Counted from the stretch's first letter, positions 52,399 to 62,390 are shown. The stretch: 64,000 nt of DNA from DAMCAP01 sp032059445 (GCA_032059445.1 DAMCAP010000005.1:62001-126000); one strand, 5' to 3'. Notes: generated by a model not told the origin, from the sequence alone. Numbers and translations: made by a program.

Positions 52399-53207
52399 AA
52401 AGTAAACTGGCTGCAGTCCCATACCTGATCTGGATGGTGATTTTTACCCTGCTTCCTCTCGGTTTGGTGACATACTTTGCGCTGACCAACGATGCGGGCC
52501 AGTTTACGATGCACAATCTTTCTGATGTATCGGAGTACGCCGCTGTTATTTTCCGTTCGATTTGGCTGGCGGCGATTGCCACGGTCTTATGCCTTGTAAT
52601 CGCTTATCCGCTTTCTTATACCATTTCGCGAGCCCCTGCCGCTAAGCAGAAGATCTTCCTCATGCTGGTAATGCTGCCTATGTGGATGAACTTCCTGCTG
52701 CGCACCTATGCTCTGATGACCCTGCTTGAGAATACAGGCGTAATCAACAAGCTATTGGCGCTGGCAGGTATCGGCCCCTTTAGAATGATCAATACCCAAG
52801 GTGCAGTAGTGCTGGGCATGGTGTATAACTATCTGCCCTTTATGATCCTGCCCCTTTATTCTGTCATGACCAAGATCGACAACCGCCTGATTGATGCAGG
52901 TCACGATCTGGGTGCTGACAAGTTTGATATCTTTAGCAAAATTGTGCTGCCTTTGAGTGTACCCGGTATCATGAGCGGTATTACCATGGTATTTGTGCCT
53001 GCGGTTAGTACCTTTATCATCTCCCGTATGCTGGGCGGTGGCTCTAATATGATGATCGGTGATCTCATCGAGCTGCAATTCCTAGGCAACAGCTACAACC
53101 CTAACCTTGGTGCAGCCATTTCACTTGGTCTGATGATCCTGATCTTGGTTTGTATGAGCGTACTCAACCAGTTTGACGACGAAGACAAGGAGGGTATGAT
53201 CATATAA
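52395..53207 (+). CDS. potB: polyamine ABC transporter permease PotB
   Basis: 270 residues beginning at GTG after GGAGG. Six hydrophobic helices, with the coupling-helix (EAA) motif around DAGHDLGADKFDIFSKIVLPLSVPG. MPMWMNFLLRTYALMTLLENTGVIN is typical for PotB. It overlaps potA by 4 bp and potC by 1 bp. Confidence 0.93.
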   Translation: MKSKLAAVPYLIWMVIFTLLPLGLVTYFALTNDAGQFTMHNLSDVSEYAAVIFRSIWLAAIATVLCLVIAYPLSYTISRAPAAKQKIFLMLVMLPMWMNFLLRTYALMTLLENTGVINKLLALAGIGPFRMINTQGAVVLGMVYNYLPFMILPLYSVMTKIDNRLIDAGHDLGADKFDIFSKIVLPLSVPGIMSGITMVFVPAVSTFIISRMLGGGSNMMIGDLIELQFLGNSYNPNLGAAISLGLMILILVCMSVLNQFDDEDKEGMII

Positions 53208-54025
53208 TGCGTAAATCAAGCAGATTTGGCAAAACTTATATCGGTCTGGTAATGGCCTTTTTATATGCTCCTGTCTTTGTAATGATGATCTTCTCCTTCA
53301 ACTCTTCAAAATCCCGCTCTCTTTGGACAGGATTTACTCTGGAGTGGTACCAAAAGCTCTTTACCAACGAAAAGATCCTAGCCTCTCTGGCAAATACCTT
53401 GGTGATTGCAATGATTTCGGCAGTGATCGCCACGGTGATCGGTACCTTGGCAGCAGTGGGTATCAACGGCATGCATAAGCGTATTAAAAATATTATTATG
53501 AATATCACCTACCTGCCTATTATCAACCCCGAGATCGTGACCGGCGTGTCGCTGATGCTACTCTTCGTATTTATCAGAGACAAGGTGGGTCTACCCCTTG
53601 AAATGGGCTTAACCACGCTGGTGCTGGCGCATGTTACCTTTAGTATCCCTTATGTGGTCCTCAATGTAATGCCCAAGCTTCGGCAGATGGATAAATACAT
53701 CTATGATGCTGCCCTTGATCTGGGCTGCTCTCCTGCACAAGCATTTATGAAGGTGGTAATCCCGGAGATTACCCCCGGTATTATGAGCGGGTTTCTGATG
53801 GCTTTTACCTTCTCTCTCGACGATTTTATCATCAGCTACTTCGTAAGCGGTCCTGCCTTCCAGACGCTGCCTATCGAGATCTACTCTATGGCGCGTAAGA
53901 AGGTTTCTCCTGAGATCAATGCTCTCTCCACCATCCTTTTCTTAGTGGTTATGAGCGTGCTGATCATTTCAAACTATCTGGAGTACCGCAAGGAGTCTCA
54001 CAACAGAAAGGAGTCTATACAATAA
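53207..54025 (+). CDS. potC: polyamine ABC transporter permease PotC
   Basis: 272 residues with six hydrophobic helices. FMMIFSFNSSKSRSLWTGFTLEWYQKLF near the N-terminus is characteristic of PotC, and the EAA loop reads DAALDLGCSPAQAFMKVVIPEITPG. FTFSLDDFIISYFVSGP is the conserved final periplasmic/membrane stretch. It shares TAATG with potB and overlaps potD by 1 bp. Confidence 0.93.
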   Translation: MRKSSRFGKTYIGLVMAFLYAPVFVMMIFSFNSSKSRSLWTGFTLEWYQKLFTNEKILASLANTLVIAMISAVIATVIGTLAAVGINGMHKRIKNIIMNITYLPIINPEIVTGVSLMLLFVFIRDKVGLPLEMGLTTLVLAHVTFSIPYVVLNVMPKLRQMDKYIYDAALDLGCSPAQAFMKVVIPEITPGIMSGFLMAFTFSLDDFIISYFVSGPAFQTLPIEIYSMARKKVSPEINALSTILFLVVMSVLIISNYLEYRKESHNRKESIQ

Positions 54026-55254
54026 TGAAAAGAATTTCAACCATCGTTTTGGCTGCTCTCCTATCAGTCATGCTTTGCTTTGGTACAGCCGCTGAGGGTC
54101 CTCACGACTTTTTGGCAGATTTAGATCAAGACTACTACTCCAAGCTCAAAGGGCAGGATGTAACCATCAATGTCTATAACTGGGGTGAGTATATCGCCAA
54201 TGGAGAGGACGATACCCTCAACGTCAACAAGGCGTTTGAGGAGCTGACCGGTATTAAGGTCAACTACACCAACTACGCTACCAACGAGGAGCTTTATGCC
54301 AAGCTTCGCAGCGGCGGCGTGAGCTACGATGTGATTATCCCCTCTGATTATATGATCGCTCGTATGGCTTCTGAGGATATGCTAGAGAAGGTGGATCAAA
54401 ACAATATCCCAAACCTTCAGTATATTAATCCTGACCTGAGAGGGATGTCCTTTGACCCCAAGGACGAGTATTCGGTACCCTATACCTGGGGCTCTGTTGT
54501 CATTATCTACAACACCAAGCTGGTAGATGCAAATGAAGATGTAGACACCTGGAACCTGCTGTGGAACGAGAAATACGCAGATCAGATCCTGATGTTTAAT
54601 AACCCCAGAGATGCCTTTGGTATCGCTCAAAAGAAGCTAGGCTTGACCCTCAACCCTAAGAGTGTCAAGGAGATCGAAGAGGCTGCTGAGCAGCTTAAGC
54701 TGCAAAAGCCTGTAGTGCAGGCCTATGTAATGGACGAAATCTTTGATAAGATGGGCTCTGGTGAGGCTGCCATTGCGCCGTATTATGCTGGTGATGCACT
54801 GATCATGCAGAGTGAGAACCCTGATCTTGCCATTGCAATGCCAAGAGAAGGCACCAATATTTTCTTAGACGGTATGTGCATCCCTAAGGGTGCCAAGAAT
54901 AAGCTGGCTGCCGAGATGTATATCAACTTTATGCTGGAGCCTCAGGTGGGCGCCGCAACTGCTGAGTATATCGGCTACTCCACCCCAAATCTGGCAAGCC
55001 TTGAGCTACTAGATGAGGAGATTACTTCAAACGAAATCTCTTACCCATCCGATGAGATGATGAAGAAGATGGAGTTTTTTGAGGCGCTGCCTACAGAGCT
55101 CAACCGTGCTATGGACGATCAGTGGAAGAACATCCTCTCTGATGATGCAAGTTTCAGCTTCTGGCTGGTGCCTGTGCTGCTTGTGCTGGGTATCATCTTT
55201 AGCATTGTGATCGTTATGCGCAAAGCTGCCAAAAAAAGAAGACAGAGCTACTAA
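54025..55254 (+). CDS. potD: polyamine-binding protein PotD with C-terminal membrane anchor
   Basis: 409 residues. An N-terminal signal peptide (STIVLAALLSVMLCFGTAA) is followed by the binding domain: NVYNWGEYI, LRSGGVSYDVIIPSDYMI, YTWGSVVIIYNTKLV and FLDGMCIPKGAKNKLAAE. It ends with a hydrophobic helix, WLVPVLLVLGIIFSIVIVM, then a basic tail KAAKKRRQSY. There is no good lipobox, so the protein seems to be held to the membrane by its C-terminal helix instead of a lipid. It would bind spermidine or putrescine outside the cell. Confidence 0.92.
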   Translation: MKRISTIVLAALLSVMLCFGTAAEGPHDFLADLDQDYYSKLKGQDVTINVYNWGEYIANGEDDTLNVNKAFEELTGIKVNYTNYATNEELYAKLRSGGVSYDVIIPSDYMIARMASEDMLEKVDQNNIPNLQYINPDLRGMSFDPKDEYSVPYTWGSVVIIYNTKLVDANEDVDTWNLLWNEKYADQILMFNNPRDAFGIAQKKLGLTLNPKSVKEIEEAAEQLKLQKPVVQAYVMDEIFDKMGSGEAAIAPYYAGDALIMQSENPDLAIAMPREGTNIFLDGMCIPKGAKNKLAAEMYINFMLEPQVGAATAEYIGYSTPNLASLELLDEEITSNEISYPSDEMMKKMEFFEALPTELNRAMDDQWKNILSDDASFSFWLVPVLLVLGIIFSIVIVMRKAAKKRRQSY

Positions 55255-55268
55255 GTAAAATAACTTAT

Positions 55269-55300
55269 AAAAGCAAGGGTAAATAGCCCTTGCTTTTTTG
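55269..55300 (+). terminator. terminator of potABCD
   Basis: AAAAGCAAGGG (55269-55279) pairs with CCCTTGCTTTT (55287-55297), followed by further Ts. Confidence 0.92.
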
Positions 55301-55709
55301 CGTTTTACAGTTCCCTAGATAATTGTTAAAAGTAAGTATACTATATTTGTATATTTAATTGGTATAATAGAGATTAGGGTATTTAGCATCAGGCTTCCGT
55401 GCTGTAAATCCCAGTATACCGATCCTAGATAAATTTCATTTTAAGCTTGTAGTGAAATTAAGATATGACACAGAATGAAGCCTCGTAGAATAAAGCCCTG
55501 ATAAATCCACAAAATAAATTGTAATTGAGCCTAAAATATGCTAGTATATTTTTAACGGTAAAAGGGAAATATTACTGTTTAAAGGATTAGAATGTTGGAA
55601 GCTCTTGACTTTAGGGCTTAAAGCTTCCTGCCTTATCACACTGTGCTGGCAGGATGCGATGAATAGATGGATAGATCTAAGCCGATGCACAGCGGCGGAA
55701 TGGAATGAA
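55301..55709. other. spacer before the M16 genes
   Basis: About 400 bp, AT-rich, with the promoter of the M16 pair presumably inside. I recognised no repeat, terminator or RNA gene. Confidence 0.4.
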
Positions 55710-57014
55710 ATGATGGATAATATAACACAAAATAAAACGCAGGGAGTGCTTTCCAAACAGGTTTTGGAGCAGGGGATCGAGCTCTATAACATTAAGGATA
55801 GCAAGTTTAAGCACAACCGTATCTCGGTGCATATGGTGCTGCCGCTGGATAAAGCTACCGTAACGGAGTATGCCGTTTTGCCTTTTATCATGCGTAAGGG
55901 ATATAAGGGCTGTGAGGATTTTAGCAAATTTAACGAAATGTTAGACCGTCTTTACGGAGCTTCGCTGATTACAGAGGTGGGTAAATTTGGCGCAAATCAG
56001 GTACTGATCTATTCAATCCAGGCCATCGACGAGCGCTTTACCCTTGATAATGAAAAAATCATCCGTCGCTGCGCTGAGCTGCTTTGCGATGTAGTGCTAA
56101 ACCCTGATATTACCGATGGTGCATTCCCAGAGCAAGATGTAGCACTGGAGAAGCAGTTTTTGATCGATACCATTACCGCTGAGATCAACGATAAGCGATC
56201 TTATGCAATCAACCGCTGTAAGCTATTGATGGGAGAGGACAACCCCGCTTCCATCCGCAAATATGGGTACGTGGAAGATGCAGAGAAAATTACTCCTGCA
56301 TCCGCCGCTTTGGCCTATGCCGAAGCCATCAAAAAAGCCAATATCAAGGTGCTGTTTATCGGCTCGGGCGATAGCTCCGCTGCCTTTGAGGTAATCAAGG
56401 AGCGATTTGCCAAGCTTGAGCGGCAGCCTGTGGCCCTAAACCCCATCAAGTATTTTGCTGCGCCTGCTGAGCCCAAGTCGATTACCGACTTGATGGAAGT
56501 CAATCAGGCAAAGCTGGTAATGGGCTTTCGTATGCCCGAAGCAACTACACCTCTGGAGCTGACCATCAATAAACTGATGGTGGTGCTTTATGGCGGCACA
56601 CCAGCCTCCAAGCTATTTATGAATGTGCGTGAGAAGCTCTCCCTTTGTTATTACTGCGCTGCGCGTTTTGATCGCATGACTGGTATGCTGCTTGTAGATA
56701 GCGGCGTAGAGCTTGCCAATATCGAGCTTGCAAAAGCAGAGATTTTGCATCAGCTTGAGGATATCCGCCAAGGGGTCATCACTGAGGAGGAGCTAAACAG
56801 TGCTAAGCTGATGGTCAAAAACAGCTTACGCGCCGTTGGTGATTCTCTCGGCTCCATCGAGGAGTGGTATCTGCTGCAATCTTTCCTCGGTACCAGCAAT
56901 ACCCCCATCGAGGAGTTTGCTCTGATTGATCAGGTTACCAGCGATATGATTGCAAAGGCAGCCCAAAAGGTGGTACTAGATACGATATACCTGCTTTCTG
57001 CCAAGCAGGATTAA
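55710..57014 (+). CDS. M16-family peptidase homologue, non-catalytic (YfmF-like)
   Basis: 434 residues. M16 fold: HMVLPLDKATVTEYAVLPFIMRKG at the start, and REKLSLCYYCAARFDRM with the C-terminal R/Y active-site-partner motif. The HxxEH zinc motif is absent from the N-terminal half; the corresponding stretch has no histidine pair. It matches the partner type of the two-gene M16 pairs (YfmF/YfmH), where the second subunit carries the zinc. The start at 55710 or 55713 has a weak ribosome site. The adjacent gene is the catalytic member. Confidence 0.85.
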   Translation: MMDNITQNKTQGVLSKQVLEQGIELYNIKDSKFKHNRISVHMVLPLDKATVTEYAVLPFIMRKGYKGCEDFSKFNEMLDRLYGASLITEVGKFGANQVLIYSIQAIDERFTLDNEKIIRRCAELLCDVVLNPDITDGAFPEQDVALEKQFLIDTITAEINDKRSYAINRCKLLMGEDNPASIRKYGYVEDAEKITPASAALAYAEAIKKANIKVLFIGSGDSSAAFEVIKERFAKLERQPVALNPIKYFAAPAEPKSITDLMEVNQAKLVMGFRMPEATTPLELTINKLMVVLYGGTPASKLFMNVREKLSLCYYCAARFDRMTGMLLVDSGVELANIELAKAEILHQLEDIRQGVITEEELNSAKLMVKNSLRAVGDSLGSIEEWYLLQSFLGTSNTPIEEFALIDQVTSDMIAKAAQKVVLDTIYLLSAKQD

Positions 57015-57073
57015 CTGTTGCAATCCTCTGCAACAGAAAGTTAATGCCGCCCTGCGGCAGAATGGAGATTTAA

Positions 57074-58342
57074 ATGGAAAAAATAACTTCACATAAACTA
57101 GGGGAGCAGTATCAGCGACTGGTGCATTCTAGCGGTCTAACCGTGCTGCTCTGCCCTATGCCTGCTTATTCCACTGCGTATGCGCTCTTTGGCACCCGCT
57201 ATGGCTCGATTGATGAGAGCTTTAAGACTTCCCTTGAGGAGCAGTATACCACTGTGCCTGCGGGCATAGCTCATTTCTTAGAGCACAAGCTCTTTGAGAA
57301 TGAAGAGGGAGATGCCTTTAGCGAATACTCTAAGACCGGTGCCTCGGCCAATGCCTATACTTCTTTTGATCGGACAGCCTATCTCTTTGGCTGTACCGAT
57401 AACTTCAGGCAGAGCCTTGATATCCTGCTGCATCTGGTGGTAAACCCTTATTTTACCCCTTCTAGTGTAGAAAAAGAGCAGGGGATCATCGGGCAGGAAA
57501 TTACCATGTATGACGACAACCCTGAGTGGAGGGTGTATTTTAACCTGCTTGGTGCCCTCTATCAAAACCACCCCATCCGTGTGGATATTGCAGGCACGAT
57601 CGAGAGTATTTCTAAAATCAATGCAGATATTTTATATAAGTGCTACTATACTTTTTATAATCTCAGCAACATGGTGCTCTCGATTGCAGGCAACTTCCAG
57701 GTAGAAGAGGTGCTGGAGGCACTGGATAAGCACCTAAAGCCTTCTGAGCCTGTCATCATTGACCGCAAGCCGGTAGATGAGCCCCGAGAGGTAGCCGCCC
57801 CTCGTGTAGAGCAGAATCTTCAGGTAGCTGTGCCTCTATTTCAGATCGGCTTTAAAGGCCCAGCCGGCTCTTTGCATGAAAATATGGTCAACCAGACCAT
57901 CATGGAGGTGCTGGTGGAGGCGATAGTTGGCGAAGCTACCCCTCTTTACCGCAAACTATATGATTTGGGCCTTATCAATGCTACCTTTGGCGATGAGGTG
58001 CTGGGTGGAGATAGTTACTTTACCACCATCTTTGCGGGAGAATCCAAAGACCCCGACCAGATCAATAAGATACTGCTGGAGGGGATTGAGGAATTCCGGA
58101 AAAACGGCATCACAGAAGAAAACTTCGAGCGTGCCAAGCGTGCCTGCTACGGCCGCTACATCGGTATGTATGGCAATGTAGAGTCGGTGGCAAGCATCAT
58201 GATGATGTCGGAGTTTGCAGGTATGAGCGCTTATAATATCTTGGATGTATTCCTCAATATGACCTGTGAGCAGGTAAATGCTCTGCTACAGACCCACCTT
58301 GACCCTCAGTACTCTGCGCTTTCGGTGATTAAATCTAAGTAA
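57074..58342 (+). CDS. M16-family zinc peptidase (YfmH-like)
   Basis: 422 residues. The inverted zinc motif HFLEH lies at residues 67-71, followed by KLFENEEGDAFSEYSKTGASANAYTS. A Glu about 75 residues later completes the site (EQGIIGQEITMYDDNPEW). A signature R/Y-type motif is in the C-terminal half. It cleaves oligopeptides, probably in the cytoplasm, together with the zinc-less partner just upstream (59-bp gap). Confidence 0.9.
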   Translation: MEKITSHKLGEQYQRLVHSSGLTVLLCPMPAYSTAYALFGTRYGSIDESFKTSLEEQYTTVPAGIAHFLEHKLFENEEGDAFSEYSKTGASANAYTSFDRTAYLFGCTDNFRQSLDILLHLVVNPYFTPSSVEKEQGIIGQEITMYDDNPEWRVYFNLLGALYQNHPIRVDIAGTIESISKINADILYKCYYTFYNLSNMVLSIAGNFQVEEVLEALDKHLKPSEPVIIDRKPVDEPREVAAPRVEQNLQVAVPLFQIGFKGPAGSLHENMVNQTIMEVLVEAIVGEATPLYRKLYDLGLINATFGDEVLGGDSYFTTIFAGESKDPDQINKILLEGIEEFRKNGITEENFERAKRACYGRYIGMYGNVESVASIMMMSEFAGMSAYNILDVFLNMTCEQVNALLQTHLDPQYSALSVIKSK

Positions 58343-58443
58343 TAGCTATTGCACAAAGGATATAGACACCACACAAGATGGGCTTTGCCCATCTACATAT
58401 TTGATAGACCATCGGTGATATTGTCGCCGAAGGGGAGGTAAAC

Positions 58444-59493
58444 ATGACGCAACTGATTCGTTTCCCAGGTTTGGGATTGGAGTTTCAAATCAATCCTGTA
58501 GCTTTTTCACTGGGCAGCTTCCATATTTTTTGGTATGGCATTATCGTAACTACAGGTATATTTCTCAGCATTTTGTATATCCTGCGCCGCAGCAAGCAGT
58601 TTGGGCTTGACCCAGATAAGCTTTTAGATCTGGCGATGTTTGCGGTTTTTGCAGGTATCATCGGTGCGAGGATCTACTATGTGGCGTTTTCGTGGGATTA
58701 TTATAAAGATAACCTTATCGATATCTTTAAGATCTATGAGGGCGGTATAGCCATTTACGGTGGCTTAATCGGCGGTGCAATTGCTGTGTATTACCTCTGC
58801 AAGCGCTATCAGATGAGATTCCTACCTGTGCTTGATATTGCTGGTACTGCCTTGTTGCTGGGGCAGGGGATCGGTCGCTGGGGCAACTTCGTCAACGTAG
58901 AGGCATTTGGCTCTAATACTACCCTGCCATGGGGTATGACCGCTCCAAGGATCACTGAATACCTCATGGCTGTCAAAGACAGTCTGTCAAAAAGCGGCGT
59001 GATTGTAGACCCTGCCATGCCAGTGCATCCTACATTTTTGTATGAATCGGTCTGGTGTTTAATTGGTTTTGGGGTGCTGGCTTGGTATACCTCAAGGCGC
59101 AAGTTTGATGGTGAGCTTGTATTGCTCTATGCTATTTGGAATGGCTCGGGCAGATTTGTGATAGAGGGGCTGCGTACCGACAGCTTGATGATGGGCAATA
59201 TCCGTATTTCGCAGCTCTTGGCGGGGCTTGCCGTACTGGCATCGGTAGCGTTGCTGGTGTATCTACACAAGAACCCTCAAAAGCGGCCAGCATTATCCAC
59301 TCCACTTACCGAAGAGAAGCAGGGCGATGCATCTCTTGATGCAGAGCCTTCGCAACCTATGGAGGAGAGCACGCTGGAGCATCATGCTGACCCTGCCTCA
59401 GAAGAAACCTCTGATTTGGCTCAAGGAGCTTCGGCTCACAGCGATATAAATTTACAAAACACGGAGGAAGACACAAATGGCACAATTAATTGA
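58444..59493 (+). CDS. lgt: prolipoprotein diacylglyceryl transferase with a long C-terminal tail
   Basis: 349 residues. Lgt transfers the diacylglyceryl group from phosphatidylglycerol to the lipobox Cys. Seven membrane helices, with the signature GQGIGRWGNFVNVEAFG near residue 140, the essential Arg in the same motif, and HPTFLYESVW. After the last helix (about 270) come 75 extra, Glu/Ser/Ala-rich, low-complexity residues (QGDASLDAEPSQPMEES and onwards). Usual Lgt is 260-290 residues. It overlaps folD by 17 bp. Confidence 0.93.
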   Translation: MTQLIRFPGLGLEFQINPVAFSLGSFHIFWYGIIVTTGIFLSILYILRRSKQFGLDPDKLLDLAMFAVFAGIIGARIYYVAFSWDYYKDNLIDIFKIYEGGIAIYGGLIGGAIAVYYLCKRYQMRFLPVLDIAGTALLLGQGIGRWGNFVNVEAFGSNTTLPWGMTAPRITEYLMAVKDSLSKSGVIVDPAMPVHPTFLYESVWCLIGFGVLAWYTSRRKFDGELVLLYAIWNGSGRFVIEGLRTDSLMMGNIRISQLLAGLAVLASVALLVYLHKNPQKRPALSTPLTEEKQGDASLDAEPSQPMEESTLEHHADPASEETSDLAQGASAHSDINLQNTEEDTNGTIN

Positions 59494-60334
59494 TGGTAAA
59501 AAGATTTCTGCCCAGATCCGTAAAGAGCTCACCGACAAGGTCGCGGAGATGACCGCCAAGGGCTACAGACCAGGTCTGGCAGTTGTTATCGTAGGAGAAG
59601 ACCCTGCATCTAAGGTATATGTCCGTAATAAAAAGCTGGGCTGTGAAGAAGTTGGCATCTACTCTGAGGAGTATGCACTGCCTGAGTCGACTACTCAGGA
59701 GGAACTGCTAGCGCTGATCGACAAGCTCAACAACGATGATAAGATCGACGGTATTTTGGTGCAGATGCCTGTGCCTAAGCACATCAGCGACAAGGCAGTT
59801 ATCGCTGCTATCTCTCCTGAGAAGGACGTAGACGCGTTTCATGCAACAAATGTAGGCAAGGTGATGATCGGCGAATATAGCTTCGCACCCTGCACCCCTT
59901 ATGGTGTAATGGAGCTGCTAAAGTACTCTGGCATCGAGGTTGCAGGCAAGAACTGCGTAGTAGTAGGCCGTAGCAACATTGTGGGCAAGCCCATGGCAAT
60001 GCTGCTGCTAGAGAAGCACGGCACTGTTACCATCTGCCACTCCAAGACCAAGGATATCGCCGCTATCACCAAGACTGCCGATATTTTGGTAGCAGCTGTG
60101 GGCAGACCAAACTTTGTTACTGCTGATATGGTCAAGGACGGTGTAGTGGTCATGGATGTAGGCATCAACCGTGGTGCAGACGGCAAGCTCTGTGGCGACG
60201 TAGATTTTGCGGGTGTAGAGCCAAAGGCATCTTATATTACCCCCGTACCCGGTGGCGTTGGCCCTATGACCATCACTATTCTGCTTAAGAATACTGTACA
60301 GTCTGCCATCAACCGCATGGAAGGCAAGAGATAA
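59477..60334 (+). CDS. folD: bifunctional methylenetetrahydrofolate dehydrogenase/cyclohydrolase
   Basis: 285 residues. Interconverts methylene-, methenyl- and formyl-tetrahydrofolate with NADP. Markers are VGEDPASKVYVRNKKLGCEE (catalytic Lys), ILVQMPVPKHIS, CTPYGVMELL, VVGRSNIVGKPMAMLLL (dinucleotide site) and PVPGGVGPMT. CGGAGG lies within the lgt 3' end. It is followed by a strong terminator. Confidence 0.96.
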   Translation: MAQLIDGKKISAQIRKELTDKVAEMTAKGYRPGLAVVIVGEDPASKVYVRNKKLGCEEVGIYSEEYALPESTTQEELLALIDKLNNDDKIDGILVQMPVPKHISDKAVIAAISPEKDVDAFHATNVGKVMIGEYSFAPCTPYGVMELLKYSGIEVAGKNCVVVGRSNIVGKPMAMLLLEKHGTVTICHSKTKDIAAITKTADILVAAVGRPNFVTADMVKDGVVVMDVGINRGADGKLCGDVDFAGVEPKASYITPVPGGVGPMTITILLKNTVQSAINRMEGKR

Positions 60335-60400
60335 CAACATAAACGTTGCAAAACCGCTTGGCAGCATTTAGGTATCAGCAAACTGCGGTAAAACAACTAG

Positions 60401-60438
60401 TCGGTAGATGGGGTGACGCCCTGTCTACCGATTTTTAT
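60401..60438 (+). terminator. terminator after folD
   Basis: TCGGTAGA (60401-60408) pairs with TCTACCGA (60424-60431), with an inner GGGTGACGCCC stem, followed by TTTTTATT. Confidence 0.85.
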
Positions 60439-61216
60439 TAGACAGGGTAGAATAAGTCTAAATACAATGCCCAATGAAGAAATAGAGCTTGATTGCTGCC
60501 ACGGATAAGGCAATGAATAAGAGCGTTTGACAGTTTAATTAGCTTTCGGCGATGCTGGACTTGTAGTAAGCTGGGTTTAAAAGCTCATACGTTTATCAAG
60601 AAGTGTAGCCTAAGATAGAAGCAAATATCACCTCAACCCAAGGTAAGATGCTCATGCTAGATGCTTATAATGCTTTTGGAGTCGCCAATCAGTCGGAGCC
60701 TCAATACAACATGGATGGGAGAGCAACCTTAATTTACAGGATAATAGACGGGCAGTGGCTCTGTGCGATCGACATTTCATACAGGACCGCACTGCTGATC
60801 TAAGCTCTATTTGCTAACTTTTTAGTTAAATGAGGGGATACGCTTCTTAATAGTGTATGAAGCTTGCAAGGTCAATAATCTAATCGAATGTCCTGCCCAT
60901 GTGTACAGTGTTTCTCCTAGGAATTTTATTGATTTTTGGACTGGAAATGTATGTCCTAAAATAGCTCCTTTGTAGCAAGATGCACATATAGGATCGAANN
61001 NNNNNNNNAAGGTATTCTGCGGAAAAATGATACCAAAGCCAGAGTACATTTGGTATAATTTATATTGAGATGATTTCCCGATGCAACTTGTGAAACATAT
61101 CGGCACCCCTGGCTGCATATAGTTCATGGACAGGGTTATAGGCAGGCTCTGCTTAGAGTGCTGCTACTCTGTGATAGGGGCTGTGTAGCTCAAAAATTAC
61201 ATAAAGGAGAAAACAA
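60439..61216. other. gene-free region with an assembly gap
   Basis: Almost 780 bp without a convincing gene on either strand. A minus-strand frame at 60822-61127 crosses the gap and shows no family features. Ten Ns lie at 60999-61008. The last 100 bp must hold the promoter of the tandem amidohydrolases. The rest looks like decayed sequence. Confidence 0.4.
60999..61008. other. assembly gap (10 N) in an intergenic region
   Basis: Ten Ns of unknown true length. Confidence 0.95.
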
Positions 61217-62379
61217 ATGTTATTCATCAAAAACGGTTACATTAAGACAATGGCAGGCCCAGATATCGATGGGGGCTCTATACTGGTGGATAATGGCAAG
61301 ATCGTAGCCATCGGCAAGGAGCTGACAGCTCCCGCAGGTGCCGAGGTTATCGACGCTGCAGGGATGTTTATCACCCCAGGTCTGGTCGACGGACACTCCC
61401 ACATTGGTATTGGTGAGGATTCGGTCAGATTTGAGGGTATGGACTATAACGAAATGACTGATCCTGTAACGCCTCACATGAGAGGTCTCGACGGCATCAA
61501 GCCAGTGGATGAAGGCTTCATGGATGCCAAGACCGGTGGTGTTACCACTGCGGCAATCGGCCCTGGTAGTGCCAACGTAGTAGGCGGCACTTTTTCCGTA
61601 CTTAAGCTCTACGGCGACCGTGTAGATGACATGATCATCCGCCAAGATATGGCGATGAAGTGCGCCTTTGGTGAGAATCCAAAGTTCTGCTATGGTCAAA
61701 AGGGCAAGGCTCCTATGACCCGTATGGCAGTTGCTTCGCTGCTGCGTGAGCTGCTGGCAAAGACCCGTGAGTATGACGAGGCTAAGAAGCTGGCTGAAAC
61801 TGATCCTACTAAGAAGCCAAAGTTTGACATGAAGCTTGAGGCAATGCTCCCTGTTATCCGCAAGGAGATCCCTCTAAAGGCACATGCTCATCAGGCAGAT
61901 GATATTATGACTGCTATCCGCATCGCTAAGGAATTTGACGTACTGCTTACGATCGAGCACTGCACCGATGGTCACCTGGTGGCTGATCATGTAGGTAGAG
62001 AGAAGCTAGGCGTATTCCTCGGCCCAACTCTGGGCAGCAAGTCAAAGTATGAGCTCAAGAATAAGACCTTTGATACCCCAAATGCTCTTTACAAGGCTGG
62101 CGCGAAGGTCTGCATCATTGTAGACGCTCCTGTAATCCCTCAGAAGTATTTGGCACTCCATGCGGCTCTTGCTGTTAAGGCTGGTCTACCAGAGCAAGAG
62201 GGCTGGAAGGCAANNNNNNNNNNAACCCTGCCGAGGTAATCGGCGTAGCTGACCGTGTAGGCAGCCTCGAGGTTGGTAAGGATGCAGATATCGTTCTGTT
62301 TAGCGGCAACCCAATGAAGGAAATCGAAGCCACTGTGCTTTATACCATCATTGACGGCGCTGTACAGTACAAGAAGTAG
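61217..62379 (+). CDS. imidazolonepropionase-like amidohydrolase, copy 1, interrupted by an assembly gap
   Basis: About 387 residues. The metal site is in DGHSHIGIGED (His-x-His). LKAHAHQADD and TIEHCTDGH give further histidines, and the C-terminal half reads NPAEVIGVADRVGSLEVGKD with the usual DADIVLFSGNPM. It is closely similar along its full length to the next gene. Ten Ns (62214-62223) lie between GWKA and NPAEV. By comparison with copy 2, only 8 bases are missing, so the gene is intact. AAGGAG precedes the ATG. The substrate is unknown; dipeptides or ring compounds are possible. Confidence 0.85.
62214..62223. other. assembly gap (10 N) inside amidohydrolase copy 1
   Basis: The paralogue has 8 bases (TCACCATC) at the matching place, so the true gap is probably 8 rather than 10. 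Confidence 0.9.
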
Positions 62380-62390
62380 GAGATGACAAT

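Noticed and set aside
60822..61127. Minus-strand ORF across the gap before the tandem amidohydrolases
   Set aside because: No family motifs on either side of the gap and no ribosome site.
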